Shown here: one piece after another, positions 33,406-43,582 of the stretch | Layout: the number at the start of each line of letters is the position of its first letter | Numbering within the stretch: position 1 is the first letter of the stretch | Source: Streptomyces anulatus | GTDB taxonomy: Bacteria > Actinomycetota > Actinomycetes > Streptomycetales > Streptomycetaceae | Length of the DNA stretch: 64,000 bases | NCBI RefSeq assembly: GCF_014650675.1 | Contig: NZ_BMVK01000002.1 | Span: forward strand, 725,880-789,879 | Direction of reading: 5' to 3' | The notes under the pieces: model-generated | Seen by the model: the letters and a program-made list of their open reading frames with translations, nothing else | Database searches by the model: none | Told to the model about the DNA's origin: nothing | Made by a program: the position numbers and the translations under genes

Positions 33406-33545
33406 GGAGGGTGTCCTTGGTCGGGGACAGGCCCTCCGGGGCTGTCGGCGCGGACAGGCCCCGTACCGCGGCGGGTCGTTCGGCCCCACAGGTCAGGGCG
33501 GATGTCCGACGGACCCGGCCGCGGGGTTCAGCGGGAGCGCGGGGC

Positions 33546-35396
33546 TCAGCCGAGGCGCTTCACCAGCGCGTGGTACTCGTCCCACAGCTCCTTGGGCGTG
33601 TGGTCGCCGAAGGTGTTGAGGTGCTCGGGGACCAGGGCGGCCTCCTCGCGCCAGACCTTCTTGTCGACCGTGAGGAGGAAGTCGAGGTCGGCCTCGGAGA
33701 GGTCCAGGCCCTCGGTGTCGAGCGCGCCCTTGGCCGGCAGGATGCCGATCGGGGACTCGACGCCCTCGCCCTTGCCCTCCAGGCGCTCCACGATCCACTT
33801 CAGGACGCGGCTGTTCTCGCCGAAGCCGGGCCAGACGAACTTGCCCGCGTCGTTCTTGCGGAACCAGTTCACGTAGTAGATCTTCGGGAGCTTCGACTGG
33901 TCGGCCTTGTCGGCGCCCACCTTGACCCAGTGGTTCATGTAGTCGCCCATGTTGTAGCCGCAGAACGGCAGCATGGCGAACGGGTCGCGGCGCAGCTCGC
34001 CGACCTTGCCCTCGGCGGCGGCGGTCTTCTCGGAGGCGACGTTGGCCCCGAGGAAGACGCCGTGCTGCCAGTCGAAGGACTCGGTGACCAGCGGGACGGC
34101 GGAGGCGCGGCGGCCGCCGAAGAGGATCGCCGAGATCGGCACGCCCTTGGGGTCCTCCCACTCGGGCGCGATGATCGGGCACTGTCCGGCGGGGACGGTG
34201 AAGCGGGCGTTGGGGTGGGCGGCGGGCGTGCCGGACTCGGGGGTCCAGTCGTTGCCCTTCCAGTCGGTGAGGTGCGCGGGCGCCTCCTCGGTCATGCCCT
34301 CCCACCAGACGTCGCCGTCGTCGGTGAGCGCGACGTTGGTGAAGACGGAGTTGCCCCACATGGTCTTCATGGCGTTGGCGTTGGTGTGCTCGCCGGTGCC
34401 GGGCGCGACGCCGAAGAAGCCGGCCTCGGGGTTGATCGCGTAGAGGCGGCCGTCCTCGCCGAACCGCATCCAGGCGATGTCGTCGCCGATGGTCTCCACG
34501 GTCCAGCCGGGGATGGTCGGCTCCAGCATGGCGAGGTTGGTCTTGCCGCAGGCCGAGGGGAAGGCAGCCGCGACGTACTTGCTCTCACCGCGCGGCGGCG
34601 TGAGCTTCAGGATGAGCATGTGCTCGGCGAGCCAGCCCTCGTCGCGGGCCATGACGGACGCGATGCGCAGGGCGTAGCACTTCTTGCCCAGCAGGGCGTT
34701 GCCGCCGTAGCCGGAGCCGTACGACCAGATCTCGCGGTCCTCGGGGAAGTGCGAGATGTACTTGGTGGTGTTGCAGGGCCACGGGACGTCCTCCTGGCCC
34801 TCCTCCAGGGGAGCGCCCAGGGTGTGGACGGCCTTCACGAAGAAGCCGTCGGTGCCCAGCTCGTCCAGGACGGCCTGGCCCATGCGGGTCATGGTGCGCA
34901 TGGAGACGGCGACGTACGCGGAGTCGGTGATCTCGACGCCGATGGCGGAGAGCGGCGAGCCGACGGGCCCCATGCAGAAGGGCACGACGTACATGGTCCG
35001 CCCACGCATGGACCCGCGGAAGACACCGTCCGCACCGGTGAAGCTGTTTCCTTCTTCCCCGGTAAAGATGGCCCGCATCTCGGCGGGGTCCTTCCAGTGA
35101 TTGGTCGGACCCGCGTCCCTCTCCTCCTTGGAGCAGATGAACGTACGGTCCTCGACGCGGGCGACATCGCTCGGGTCGGACGCGGCGTAGTACGAGTTCG
35201 GCCGCTTGATCTCGTCCAGCTTGGTGAACGTGCCCTTGGCCACGAGCTCCCCGCACAGGCGCTCGTACTCGGCCTCGGAGCCGTCGCACCAGACCACCCG
35301 GTCCGGCTGGGTGATCGCTGCGATCTCGTCGACCCAGGAGACCAGCTCCTGGTGGTGGGTGGGGACAGTGAGGGGAGCCGCGATGTCGCGCGCCAC
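33546..35396 (-). CDS. pckG: Phosphoenolpyruvate carboxykinase (GTP)
   Basis: A 616-residue GTP-dependent PEP carboxykinase that converts oxaloacetate and GTP to PEP, CO2 and GDP in gluconeogenesis. Family motifs are intact: the substrate-binding [31 protein letters not shown], the P-loop with reactive Cys FPSACGKTN (279-287), TIGDDIAWM, the lid region and [11 protein letters not shown]. Length is normal. The start is GTG 35396, preceded by AGGAGCGATC. Monocistronic. Confidence 0.96.
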   Translation of the reverse strand: MARDIAAPLTVPTHHQELVSWVDEIAAITQPDRVVWCDGSEAEYERLCGELVAKGTFTKLDEIKRPNSYYAASDPSDVARVEDRTFICSKEERDAGPTNHWKDPAEMRAIFTGEEGNSFTGADGVFRGSMRGRTMYVVPFCMGPVGSPLSAIGVEITDSAYVAVSMRTMTRMGQAVLDELGTDGFFVKAVHTLGAPLEEGQEDVPWPCNTTKYISHFPEDREIWSYGSGYGGNALLGKKCYALRIASVMARDEGWLAEHMLILKLTPPRGESKYVAAAFPSACGKTNLAMLEPTIPGWTVETIGDDIAWMRFGEDGRLYAINPEAGFFGVAPGTGEHTNANAMKTMWGNSVFTNVALTDDGDVWWEGMTEEAPAHLTDWKGNDWTPESGTPAAHPNARFTVPAGQCPIIAPEWEDPKGVPISAILFGGRRASAVPLVTESFDWQHGVFLGANVASEKTAAAEGKVGELRRDPFAMLPFCGYNMGDYMNHWVKVGADKADQSKLPKIYYVNWFRKNDAGKFVWPGFGENSRVLKWIVERLEGKGEGVESPIGILPAKGALDTEGLDLSEADLDFLLTVDKKVWREEAALVPEHLNTFGDHTPKELWDEYHALVKRLG

Positions 35397-35620
35397 GATC
35401 GCTCCTAGTTGAGGGTGTCAGTTGTCTGTAGGCCCCGTGGGGGCTGCGACCCGGATGCTTCGTACCCTTCGAATTCCCCTGGCGCTCATCCGGTGCCGAC
35501 TGCACTCATTTGATCATCCGACCGTTCCGCCCATATGTCCAGGGGGGCTCACACGTGAGCATCGCCACTCATTTACGCCCCAAATCCACTACTTACGGTG
35601 GCGTAGGTAGCATGCGGGTC

Positions 35621-36313
35621 ATGACTGACGTTGCCGCTGACGCCGCGACCCCGGGCCCCGTCGTACTCGACCCCACCCCCGTCAAACCGCGCATGCGCGG
35701 CTGGCTGCACGCCGGAATGTTCCCAGCGGTGCTGATCGCCGGGATCACCCTGATCGCCCTGACCGACAGCACGACGGCCCGGATCGCCTGTGGCGTCTAC
35801 ATCCTCAGCGCCTGTCTGCTGTTCGGCGTCAGCGCGGTCTACCACCGCGGCACGTGGGGACCGCGCGGCGAGGCGGTGCTCCGCCGCCTGGACCACGCCA
35901 ACATCTTCCTGATCATCGCGGGCACCTACACGCCGCTGACGCTGCTCCTGCTCCCCGAGTCCACCGCCCGGCCCCTGCTGTGGGCGGTCTGGGCGGCCGC
36001 GGCGGCGGGCATCGCCTTCCGGGTGTTCTGGGTCGGCGCGCCGCGCTGGCTCTACACCCCGTGCTACATCGCGATGGGCTGGGCGGCGGTCTTCTTCCTG
36101 CCCGACTTCATGCGGACCGGCGGCATCGCGGTCCTGGTCCTCGTCGTGGTCGGCGGGCTGCTGTACAGCGCGGGCGGTGTGATCTACGGGATCAAGAAGC
36201 CGAACCCGTCGCCGCGCTGGTTCGGCTTCCACGAGGTCTTCCACTCGCTGACGCTGGCGGCCTTCGTCGCGCACTACGTGGGCATCTCGCTGGTGGCGTA
36301 CCAGCACGGATAG
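35621..36313 (+). CDS. Hemolysin III/PAQR-family membrane protein
   Basis: A 230-residue integral membrane protein with seven helices. The conserved PAQR/YqfA residues are present: Ser, Tyr and His in SAVYHRGTW, Asp and His in LDHANIFLIIAGTYTPL, and the C-terminal HEVFHSLTLAAFVAHY, which together build a metal site. Bacterial members resemble hemolysin III; most probably act as membrane hydrolases or in lipid homeostasis rather than as toxins. Start taken at ATG 35621; ATG 35612, three codons earlier, is the alternative. Convergent with the next gene across a hairpin. Confidence 0.88.
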   Translation: MTDVAADAATPGPVVLDPTPVKPRMRGWLHAGMFPAVLIAGITLIALTDSTTARIACGVYILSACLLFGVSAVYHRGTWGPRGEAVLRRLDHANIFLIIAGTYTPLTLLLLPESTARPLLWAVWAAAAAGIAFRVFWVGAPRWLYTPCYIAMGWAAVFFLPDFMRTGGIAVLVLVVVGGLLYSAGGVIYGIKKPNPSPRWFGFHEVFHSLTLAAFVAHYVGISLVAYQHG

Positions 36314-36330
36314 GCGTTACCCGTACGACC

Positions 36331-36362
36331 GAGGGGCCGGCCGCACGGGCGACCGGCCCCTC
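36331..36362. terminator. Bidirectional hairpin between the PAQR and YyaL-type genes
   Basis: Perfect 10-bp stem GAGGGGCCGG / CCGGCCCCTC with a 12-base loop between two convergent stop codons. Confidence 0.8.
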
Positions 36363-36381
36363 AGCGCTTCCACGACAGCGC

Positions 36382-38400
36382 TCAGCCGCCGAGCTTCGCC
36401 GCCAGCTCGGCGGCGTCGGTCGTCGGCGCGTCGCACACGAAGTGCCGGCAGACGTACACGGTCGGCTCCCCGCCCACCTGCGGCCGGTCCACCAGCAGCG
36501 GGAACTCGGCCCCCGCCCCCGGCCCCTCGCCCGCCGCGACCACCGCGCCCGGGGCCCGCCCCAGCAGCGCCGTACGGTGCAGCTCCCCGCCGACCGGCCC
36601 GGCGACGGCGACCTCGCGGGGCCCGTCCAGCAGCGCTTCGGCCACCGCGAGCCCCCAGCCGACGAACCGGGGCACGCGCGGCCCCAGCGCCTTCACCACG
36701 CCGAGCGCACCCTCGGCGGCGGTGCGATGGGCCTCGGACCCGGTGTACGCGGCGTACGAGAGCAGCGCCCCCGCGGCGGCCGTCCAGCCGGACGGGGTGG
36801 CGCTGTCGGTCGGATCCTGAGGCCGCCGGATGAGCTGCTCGGCGTCATGGGCGGTGTCGTACAACTGACCGCCCTCCCCCGTGAACTGCTCCAGCACGAT
36901 GTCCAGCAGGAACCCGGCGAACTCCAGCCAGGCCCCCTCCCCCGTCACCGCCGCCAGCGCGAGGAAGCCCTCGGCGACATCGCCGTAGTCCTCCAGCACC
37001 CCGGCGTTGTCACCGGCGCGCCCGTCCTTGGAGGTACGGGTCAGCCGGGCCACCTCGCCCAGATGCACCCGGACCAGCAGATCGGCGGCCTCGGTGGCCC
37101 GCTCCACCAGATCCGGCCGGTCGAAGTACGCCCCGGTCTCGGCGAGCGCGGCGACGGCGAGCCCGTTCCAGGCGGCGACCACCTTGTCGTCCCGCCCCGG
37201 GCGCGGCCGCTCCGCGCGTGCCGCCAGCAGCCGGGCCCGTACGTCCGCAACCCGGGCGGCGTCCACGGGCCCCGTGTCCCCCGGCAGCCGGAGCACGGAG
37301 GCCCCCTCCTCGAACGTCCCCTCCTCCGTCACCCCGAAGTACGCGGCGGCGAAGGCGGCGTCGTCCTCGCCCAGCACCTCACGCAACTGGCCGGGCGTCC
37401 ACACGTAGAAGGCGCCCTCGACATGCCTGCCGTCCGCGTCCTCGCTGTCCGCGTCCAGCGCGGAGGCGAAGCCGCCCTCGGCGGTCCGCAGCTCCCGCAC
37501 CATGAAGTCCGCGGTCTCCAGGGCGATCCGCCGGGCCTCGTCCGACCCGGTGGTCCGCCACAGATGGGCGTACACGCGGCAGAGCAGCGCGTTGTCGTAC
37601 AGCATCTTCTCGAAGTGCGGCACCACCCACTCCCGGTCCACGGAGTACCGCGCGAAGCCCCCGCCGAGCTGGTCGTAGATCCCGCCCCGGGCCATCGCCG
37701 AGCAGGTGTCGGCGGCCATCTGGAGCGCCCCCTCCGACCCGGTACGGGCGTAGTGCCGCAACAGGAACTCCACCGCCATGGACGGCGGGAACTTGGGCGC
37801 GCCCCCGAACCCGCCGTACTGCTCGTCGTACTCCCGGGTCAGCCCGAGCAGTGCCTGCGCGGTCTCCTGCTCCCCCGGCACCCCGTCGCCACCGTGCACC
37901 AGCGAACGCCCCGCCAGATCCGCGACGATCCGCCCGGCGACCTCGGCGACCTCCTCGCGCCGGTCGGTCCAGGCGGCCACCACACCCTCCAGAACCTGCT
38001 GGAAGGAGGGCGAGCCGTGCCGGGCCTCGGGCGGGAAGTAGGTCCCGAAGTAGAAGGGTTCGGCGTCCGCCGTGAGAAAGACGGTCATCGGCCACCCGCC
38101 GTGCCCGGTGGCGGCCTGGACGGCCTCCATGTAGACGGCGTCGACGTCGGGCCGCTCCTCCCGGTCGACCTTCACCGGCACGAAGTGCGCGTTGAGGTAG
38201 GCGGCGACGGTCTCGTCCTCGAACGACTCGTGGGCCATCACATGACACCAGTGGCACGCGCTGTAGCCGACCGACAGCAGAACGGGTACATCACGCCGTT
38301 TCGCTTCCTCGAACGCCTCAGATCCCCACGGCCACCAGTCGACCGGATTGTCAGCGTGCTGAAGCAGATAAGGCGAGGTCACACCAGCCAACCGGTTCAT
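36382..38400 (-). CDS. YyaL/Spermatogenesis-associated-20-like thioredoxin-domain protein
   Basis: A 672-residue protein. An N-terminal DUF255 thioredoxin-like domain starts with [21 protein letters not shown] and contains the CHWC redox motif at residues 49-52 plus the cis-Pro loop [10 protein letters not shown] large (alpha/alpha)6-barrel-like domain related to glucosamine 2-epimerases follows ([23 protein letters not shown] ... MLYDNALL). The family is widespread, but its substrate is not established. The start at ATG 38400 follows AGAGG; the further upstream frame is unlikely. Monocistronic. Confidence 0.9.
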   Translation of the reverse strand: MNRLAGVTSPYLLQHADNPVDWWPWGSEAFEEAKRRDVPVLLSVGYSACHWCHVMAHESFEDETVAAYLNAHFVPVKVDREERPDVDAVYMEAVQAATGHGGWPMTVFLTADAEPFYFGTYFPPEARHGSPSFQQVLEGVVAAWTDRREEVAEVAGRIVADLAGRSLVHGGDGVPGEQETAQALLGLTREYDEQYGGFGGAPKFPPSMAVEFLLRHYARTGSEGALQMAADTCSAMARGGIYDQLGGGFARYSVDREWVVPHFEKMLYDNALLCRVYAHLWRTTGSDEARRIALETADFMVRELRTAEGGFASALDADSEDADGRHVEGAFYVWTPGQLREVLGEDDAAFAAAYFGVTEEGTFEEGASVLRLPGDTGPVDAARVADVRARLLAARAERPRPGRDDKVVAAWNGLAVAALAETGAYFDRPDLVERATEAADLLVRVHLGEVARLTRTSKDGRAGDNAGVLEDYGDVAEGFLALAAVTGEGAWLEFAGFLLDIVLEQFTGEGGQLYDTAHDAEQLIRRPQDPTDSATPSGWTAAAGALLSYAAYTGSEAHRTAAEGALGVVKALGPRVPRFVGWGLAVAEALLDGPREVAVAGPVGGELHRTALLGRAPGAVVAAGEGPGAGAEFPLLVDRPQVGGEPTVYVCRHFVCDAPTTDAAELAAKLGG

Positions 38401-38596
38401 ACGGCCCAGCCTCTCACAGCGTCTGCCACGACCAGTGAAACACTGACGAGCCCACCTCACTTGGCCGAATTCCCCTTATGCGCCATGACGTGGCAAGCGG
38501 CTCCTTCTCTTCCGAGTCGGGCAGCCCAGCACCTCGGAACAGTAGGCTTGGCGCAGCAGCGCCGGACCTGCCGAGGCCTCTCGAAGGAGGTACACC

Positions 38597-39163
38597 ATGA
38601 CCGCCGAGATGGTGGCGCCCGCGTGGATGCACACGCAGATCAGCGCGGAGCAGTACGACTCCTGGTCCGAGGAGCAGTGCGCCGGCATCGAGATCGTGGA
38701 CGGGATGGTCGTCGTGAGCCCGAGCGCCTCCAAGCGCCACAACCGGCTGGCCCGCATCCTGGCCAATGCCCTGGACGCCGCCGCGGGCCCGGACTGGAAC
38801 GCGGACACGGACTTCGACGTCCGTCTGCAGGACGTTCCCCTCACCAACCGCCGACCTGACGTGATCGTCTACCGAGCGGAGACCATCGACCTCACGCCGA
38901 CCCGCCCGGAGCACGTGCTCCTGGTCGTCGAGGTGGTGTCGCCCGGCTCAGAGACCACGGACCGGATCGTGAAGGTGGACCAGTACGCCAAGGCGGGCAT
39001 CCCCTTCTATTGGCGCATTGAACAGGCCGCCACCGGTGTCCCGATCGTGTACACCTACGTCCTCGACCCCGCCACCAAGGCCTACCGGGACGGCGAGATG
39101 TTCACCGGCGTGATCAAGACTGCCGCGCCGTTCCCCGTCACCGTCGACCTGGGTGCCGTCTGA
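38597..39163 (+). CDS. Uma2-family (DUF820) nuclease-like protein
   Basis: A 188-residue Uma2 protein with an AGGAGGT site ahead of ATG 38597. The restriction-endonuclease-like core is intact: Glu in GIEIVDGMVVVSP, Asp in RRPDVIVYR and the E-x-V motif LLVVEVVSPGSETTD, followed by KVDQYAKAGIPFYW. The fold suggests a Mg-dependent nuclease, though the function of this large streptomycete family is not known. The stop codon lies next to the start of a STAND-type NTPase gene of different base composition, so the pair may be functionally linked or only juxtaposed. Confidence 0.88.
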   Translation: MTAEMVAPAWMHTQISAEQYDSWSEEQCAGIEIVDGMVVVSPSASKRHNRLARILANALDAAAGPDWNADTDFDVRLQDVPLTNRRPDVIVYRAETIDLTPTRPEHVLLVVEVVSPGSETTDRIVKVDQYAKAGIPFYWRIEQAATGVPIVYTYVLDPATKAYRDGEMFTGVIKTAAPFPVTVDLGAV

Positions 39164-39182
39164 CAGCGCCGGAAGATTCCCC

Positions 39183-41648
39183 GTGACCGAACACAAGGGA
39201 AAGCGCAAATTCCGGGAGCACCTGGAGGCTCTTTTCGCTGCGGCTGGCTCCCCTAAGCCAGCCGCCATCTGCTCTGCGGGCAGGGACCGCCTGGGGCAAA
39301 GTTCCCTGTCTGTGCAGCGCATCAGCGACTGGCGAAGCGGGAAGCACACACCGACCAATAAGCTCTTCCGAGAGTTTCTCAGGGCGGTCGACAGCTTGGC
39401 TCGGCAGCGAAACATCGCTCTCCCTGCCGCACTCGCCGACCCGGCAGTTTGGGATCGCCTACTGCGCGCGGCGCGATCAAAGACTCCCACTCCGCCGCAG
39501 GAAGAATCGCGCCAGATCACGGTAGGCGCAGTCCGGATCCCGATCCGCCCTGTGGCTGAGTCCGACCCTCTGGAACTGGGCGTACACCGAACAAGTCGCC
39601 TTGAGGGCGCTCCTCCACTACCGGCCTATGTACCGCGGGACGCAGATATTACGGTCTCGGCCCAGCTGGCGGAGGCAAGGGAGACCGGAGGCTTCGTCTT
39701 GTTGGTCGGCGAGTCCACAGCCGGAAAATCTCGGTGCGCTTTCGAGGCTGTACGACGCGAACTGCCCGATCACTGGATCGTTGCGCCACCTGCAGCCAGC
39801 GACCTGAGCCCCGTGCTAGCGCATGTATCCCTACCGAGGCCCGGCCACCGGAGGTGGGTGCTCTGGCTGGACGACCTCGACCGCTTCCTCCTCCCCGGCG
39901 GCCTCGATCAAGGCATGTTGTCCGCGCTTCTAGAGCAACGGGTTGTGGTCATGGCAACCATGCGTTCCGAAGCGTATGGCAATTACAGTGAGCGCGCGTT
40001 GCGAGGCATGGGCGCTGACGTGACATCCGTGCGCCGCCTCGGATCCCGGGTCCTGAACCTCATCGAGCCCCTTGTACTGGACCGGCAGTGGTCCGAGACG
40101 GAAATGGGTAGGCTCCGCGCACACCTGGCGAACCCAAACTCCGACAACCGTTTGGCTGACGCAGCCCATCACCACGGGGTTCACGGCATCGCGGAATACC
40201 TCGCAGCCGGCCCGAAGCTGCTCGAGGAATTCCTGATGACTCGACTCCAGCCGAAAGGCCATCCCCGTGGCGCTGCCCTGGTTCAGGCGGCGATCGATCT
40301 TGCGCGGGCAGGCATCTCCACCCCTCTGCCCACCGAGACCCTGCTGGAATTGTCCACGTGCTATCTCAGTGCCGGGGATGCCTCACGCCTCCAAGCTGAG
40401 AGCCCCGAGCAGGCTCTAGTGTGGGCAACCGAGATCCAGTTCGGTGTGGCAGGAATGCTGGTTGCCACGGATACCACCGAGGCTTGGCGGCCATTCGACT
40501 ACCTCGTGGACGCCGTTGCCAGTGCCGTCGAAGCTACGGCCATCCCCGACGAGGTTTGGGAAGCTGCGGTCACACACGCGAATGGCGGTAGCGAGCTGCT
40601 ACCTGTCGGACGGTCTGCCTTCCGCTTCGGTCGTCTGGTGCTCGCCGAGCGCTGCTTCTCTCCGCTGGCGGCCCGAGGTAACCATGTCGCAATGCACGAC
40701 CTTGGGTTCGTACAACGCGAAAGACGGCCGGAACACACCTGGCCTTCGTGGTACCGGACCGTATCTGAGACAGGAACTCCATTGCAGGCCCGCACCCTTG
40801 GCGCCCTCCACGAAATTGAAGGGCGATGGGACGAAGCAGCGGCCTGCTACGAGAGGGCCGCCGGTCAGGGAGATGCTCTTGCCATGCGACTCCGGGGTGT
40901 GATTGCTCAGCGGCGTAGGCAAGACGGCGAAGCTCATAAGTGGTACGTCCGCGCTGCAGAAGGCGGAGATGCAGTTGCAATCGCATTTTTCAATGAACCA
41001 AGAATCTACCGGCCCGAAATGGGACACGAGCTGGGTTCGGAAACTTGGGATCCGAACGTCGAATGGGATGAGGAGGACGAAGAGCCATGGCAGATGACGG
41101 CCCGCACATCACGCATCCTCAGCTGTAACCTGGAGATCCTCGCCGATATGGCTCACGACGAGTTGACCGAGCTGGGTGACCAGCCGGTCTCCTCGAACAG
41201 CTTCGGAATCTTCTTTGCACTCTTGCCGGCCTCTACATGGAACCAGCCACGGAATTGGCGGCGCAGGGTGCTAAGAGCCCTGGATGATCTCAACGAGGAC
41301 ATCACTCTCGGCCGCTCTCCCCAACCACGCTGCGCGGCGGAGGAACTGGCGCTCCACTTCGCTCTTGAGAGCGCTTCGGCGATGACATGCGATGAACCGG
41401 ATCTGGTGGCTGAGTTCACTCAAGGGCTCCCCGAACAGCAGGGCGACTACGACTGGGGTGTTTGTTCGGACCTGCTCTTCCAGGACCACGATGTGCTTTT
41501 CCTCTACGACCCGATGATGCAAGGACTGGAGCACCCCGACAACCCGCTCAACCAACGCATGGGCATTGGAGACCTGCGGCCAGAAGGATGGTTCGAGGAA
41601 TTCTGTAACGTGCCACCTCGCGATCCATCCCGAGGATTCACACATTGA
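39183..41648 (+). CDS. STAND-type NTPase with N-terminal HTH-like and C-terminal TPR/Sel1-like repeats
   Basis: A protein of about 821 residues. The N-terminal 75 residues look like the small helix-turn-helix domain of actinobacterial signalling ATPases (FREHLEALFAAAG ... SVQRISDWRSGKHTPTNKLFREFL). A P-loop GESTAGKS (176-183) and Walker B WVLWLDDLD (226-233) define the NTPase. A helical region and Sel1/TPR-like repeats (GRWDEAAACYERAAGQGDALAM, QDGEAHKWYVRAAEGGDAVAI) fill the middle, then an acidic linker and an unrecognised C-terminal domain. GTG 39153, overlapping the Uma2 stop, is an alternative start. Third-position GC is clearly lower than in neighbours, indicating transfer. Function is unknown; defence or signalling is plausible. 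Confidence 0.75.
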   Translation: MTEHKGKRKFREHLEALFAAAGSPKPAAICSAGRDRLGQSSLSVQRISDWRSGKHTPTNKLFREFLRAVDSLARQRNIALPAALADPAVWDRLLRAARSKTPTPPQEESRQITVGAVRIPIRPVAESDPLELGVHRTSRLEGAPPLPAYVPRDADITVSAQLAEARETGGFVLLVGESTAGKSRCAFEAVRRELPDHWIVAPPAASDLSPVLAHVSLPRPGHRRWVLWLDDLDRFLLPGGLDQGMLSALLEQRVVVMATMRSEAYGNYSERALRGMGADVTSVRRLGSRVLNLIEPLVLDRQWSETEMGRLRAHLANPNSDNRLADAAHHHGVHGIAEYLAAGPKLLEEFLMTRLQPKGHPRGAALVQAAIDLARAGISTPLPTETLLELSTCYLSAGDASRLQAESPEQALVWATEIQFGVAGMLVATDTTEAWRPFDYLVDAVASAVEATAIPDEVWEAAVTHANGGSELLPVGRSAFRFGRLVLAERCFSPLAARGNHVAMHDLGFVQRERRPEHTWPSWYRTVSETGTPLQARTLGALHEIEGRWDEAAACYERAAGQGDALAMRLRGVIAQRRRQDGEAHKWYVRAAEGGDAVAIAFFNEPRIYRPEMGHELGSETWDPNVEWDEEDEEPWQMTARTSRILSCNLEILADMAHDELTELGDQPVSSNSFGIFFALLPASTWNQPRNWRRRVLRALDDLNEDITLGRSPQPRCAAEELALHFALESASAMTCDEPDLVAEFTQGLPEQQGDYDWGVCSDLLFQDHDVLFLYDPMMQGLEHPDNPLNQRMGIGDLRPEGWFEEFCNVPPRDPSRGFTH

Positions 41649-41716
41649 CGTGATTCCGCTGAATCGCGTACAGCGTACCGATCTTTACTGGTGGATCATG
41701 ATCGAGTATTACGTCA

Positions 41717-42460
41717 TCATGGGCTAATAACTCGTTCGATATCAAGTGGGCATTCTCCCAGCAACCGCCTTCCGGGTACTACGACGTCGGCAACGGTTTG
41801 ACGACCGGAACGTGCCGAATGGAATCGCCTGAAAGTTCCCACCAATACGGCTTGGGCGGAACACACCCAAGCCGTCTGCACACCCGTTCCGCCAGAAGGC
41901 CAAGGACCGCGCCTCCAAGCAGCTGCTCCAGGGGATCCGATCCCGCTACATCGACTGACTGGGGTCCGGTGAACTCCACCCTTGTAGAAGCTCACCAGCC
42001 TGCCGTCAGGCATCGAGAGAGGGTCTCCACGGCCTGGCACTCGGCCGCTTTCCGGAGAATCGACCGCCAGGATGGACCTGGCTTCTGGTGCGCTGGGCCG
42101 TTGGCCCTCCTGAGTGTCGCAGGCCGGAACACCAACGACTGCATGCGGTTCACGCGGCGATGGACGCGAGAGGGGCCCTTGGACGCGGCTGGAGCACCAA
42201 GGGCTGCGCCCTCCGGAGCAGTCCGGACCTGGCTGCGACACCCGGGATCCCGCGCATGTTCCCGAGCGGGCTGACCAAATCCGCAAGCGGCTCCGGCGCG
42301 GCAGCAAAGGCGGCCATCCGCCTCAGCCTCGACAAAGGAACCGACTTTACGGGCAGCCGCCACTCCTCCTTCGACCCAGATGTGAACACGAGGCGGGACG
42401 ACAACTCCCGGTAGACGATCCGGACCGGAAATCCGGACATTGTCGGCTCGACCAGGAACT
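41717..42460 (-). pseudogene. Possible decayed protein gene, multiple frameshifts
   Basis: Protein-like stretches occur in successive minus-strand frames. SGFPVRIVYRELSSRLVF is near 42.4 kb. MPDGRLVSFYKGG is near 42.0 kb. EFTGPQSVDVAGSDPLEQLL continuing to RRLGCVPPKPYWWELSGDS is at 41.98-41.79 kb, and GRRLLGECPLDIERVISP ends at 41717. Together they read like one ordinary polypeptide with two or three frameshifts. I do not recognise the family. Confidence is low because the stretches are short. Confidence 0.3.
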
Positions 42461-42565
42461 TTGAACGCCTTGGCACGCAACGCGCCTCGGAGTTCAGGCA
42501 CCGCGCAGCCTTGTATGAGGTCAGCGCACCGGGCGGTGCGCCGTCGGCCCGAAAGGATTCACATC

Positions 42566-42763
42566 GTGACCGTGGCACTGCTGTCTACCGTGATCTGCGC
42601 TGGTGCACTCACCCTCCAGCGCGCCATCTACCCCCTGACCCTTCTGGTCGGTTTCTTGTGCGCGCTACGCGGCCTTGGTGCGCCCGAGCGGGTCTTGACC
42701 TTCCGTGCCTTCGCCCGAGCAGTTGCCGACGTGGGCAGCCACCCCACACGCAGTTCGACGTGA
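42566..42763 (+). CDS. Small hydrophobic hypothetical protein
   Basis: A possible 65-residue protein from GTG 42566, nine bases after AAAGGA. The first 45 residues contain two hydrophobic stretches (VTVALLSTVICAGALTL, IYPLTLLVGFLCAL), so it would be a small membrane protein. No family recognised. It lies in decayed DNA and may be a remnant or a chance frame. Confidence 0.28.
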   Translation: MTVALLSTVICAGALTLQRAIYPLTLLVGFLCALRGLGAPERVLTFRAFARAVADVGSHPTRSST

Positions 42764-43268
42764 TCACCCCTCCGCTCACCCACATTGATGAGACGTTGAA
42801 GTGACAGGCGCGACGTCAGATGTAGCAGCGCCAAGGAACCTCGCCGTGAGGAAAGATCGGTTCACTCGACCGGTCGGCGGCACCACTCTGTGGAACTGAA
42901 GCACCCCGTGAGCCAGTGCGCTTCCGCGCTGTCTTCTGCCAGAAGATCATGGGTTCGCCGTACTCGTTCCGTCCGCCATGTCAGCCCAGCGGCCGACCCC
43001 TTGACGCTCCCAAACCAGCATTCACGGCCATGCGCCCAACGCGACGAATCTCAGGCATCTTCGGCATCCTGCTCCCACCCCTTTACCCTGCGGGGGCCAG
43101 GCTAGAAATGCAACAACGCACCAGCACTCCTAGGTACGGACAGCGTGTCCAGGCGAGACCACCCCCGGTACGAGGAGGCTTGTGCGGCTAATCTCGGTGA
43201 ACCTGCGAGCACGGTTCCATGCCCACCACTCCGTGCGGAGAAAGAAACGAGGTTGACGGGCGGGCAGG

Positions 43269-43454
43269 TCATCTCATGCCAGCCTGTCGCGAGGTGGGGT
43301 TGCCTCGGTCGTCCGGCTCTAGGATCGCCATGACGCTCGTCCACTTCTCCACGGACCAAGCAGGCGAGGCGGCTAGCTGCTCCTGCGTCCAGGCGTCGAT
43401 CTGGGCGTCAAGGTCATCACTTTCGGCGCTCGTGAAATCACTGAGCTTCTTCAA
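43269..43454 (-). CDS. Small acidic hypothetical protein
   Basis: A possible 61-residue protein starting at TTG 43454, five bases after GGAGAGG. The sequence is acidic and helical (KKLSDFTSAESDDLDAQIDAWTQEQL, WSVEKWTSVMAIL). It is read divergently from the membrane protein gene at 43583. No recognised family. Confidence 0.4.
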   Translation of the reverse strand: MKKLSDFTSAESDDLDAQIDAWTQEQLAASPAWSVEKWTSVMAILEPDDRGNPTSRQAGMR

Positions 43455-43582
43455 CGTTGCCTCTCCAGGGTGAGGATGGCTTTGGCGATTGACGTCATGC
43501 GGTTTGGGCTGCATCCCGGAGACGGCTCCGACGCGGGTCAGCGTCTTCCGTGCGCATGACACGGCGGCTCATACTCGGTGGC

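Larger units (their letters stand above)
41649..43268. other. Gene-poor, decayed low-GC stretch after the STAND gene
   Basis: About 1.6 kb with no convincing intact gene of normal size. Short peptides in several frames on the minus strand between 41.7 and 42.5 kb look like fragments of one protein (separate pseudogene entry). A small hydrophobic frame lies at 42566-42763. From 42764 to 43268 I see nothing I can support. No transposase remnant or terminal inverted repeats were recognised. Confidence 0.6.

Noticed and set aside
35854..38859. 1001-codon plus-strand frame spanning the PAQR and YyaL-type genes
   Set aside because: Overlaps two well-supported genes in another frame and strand, and has no recognisable domain.
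41649..43268. Insertion sequence or prophage remnant
   Set aside because: No transposase or integrase motif, no terminal inverted repeats, and no attachment-site-like duplication next to a tRNA could be seen.
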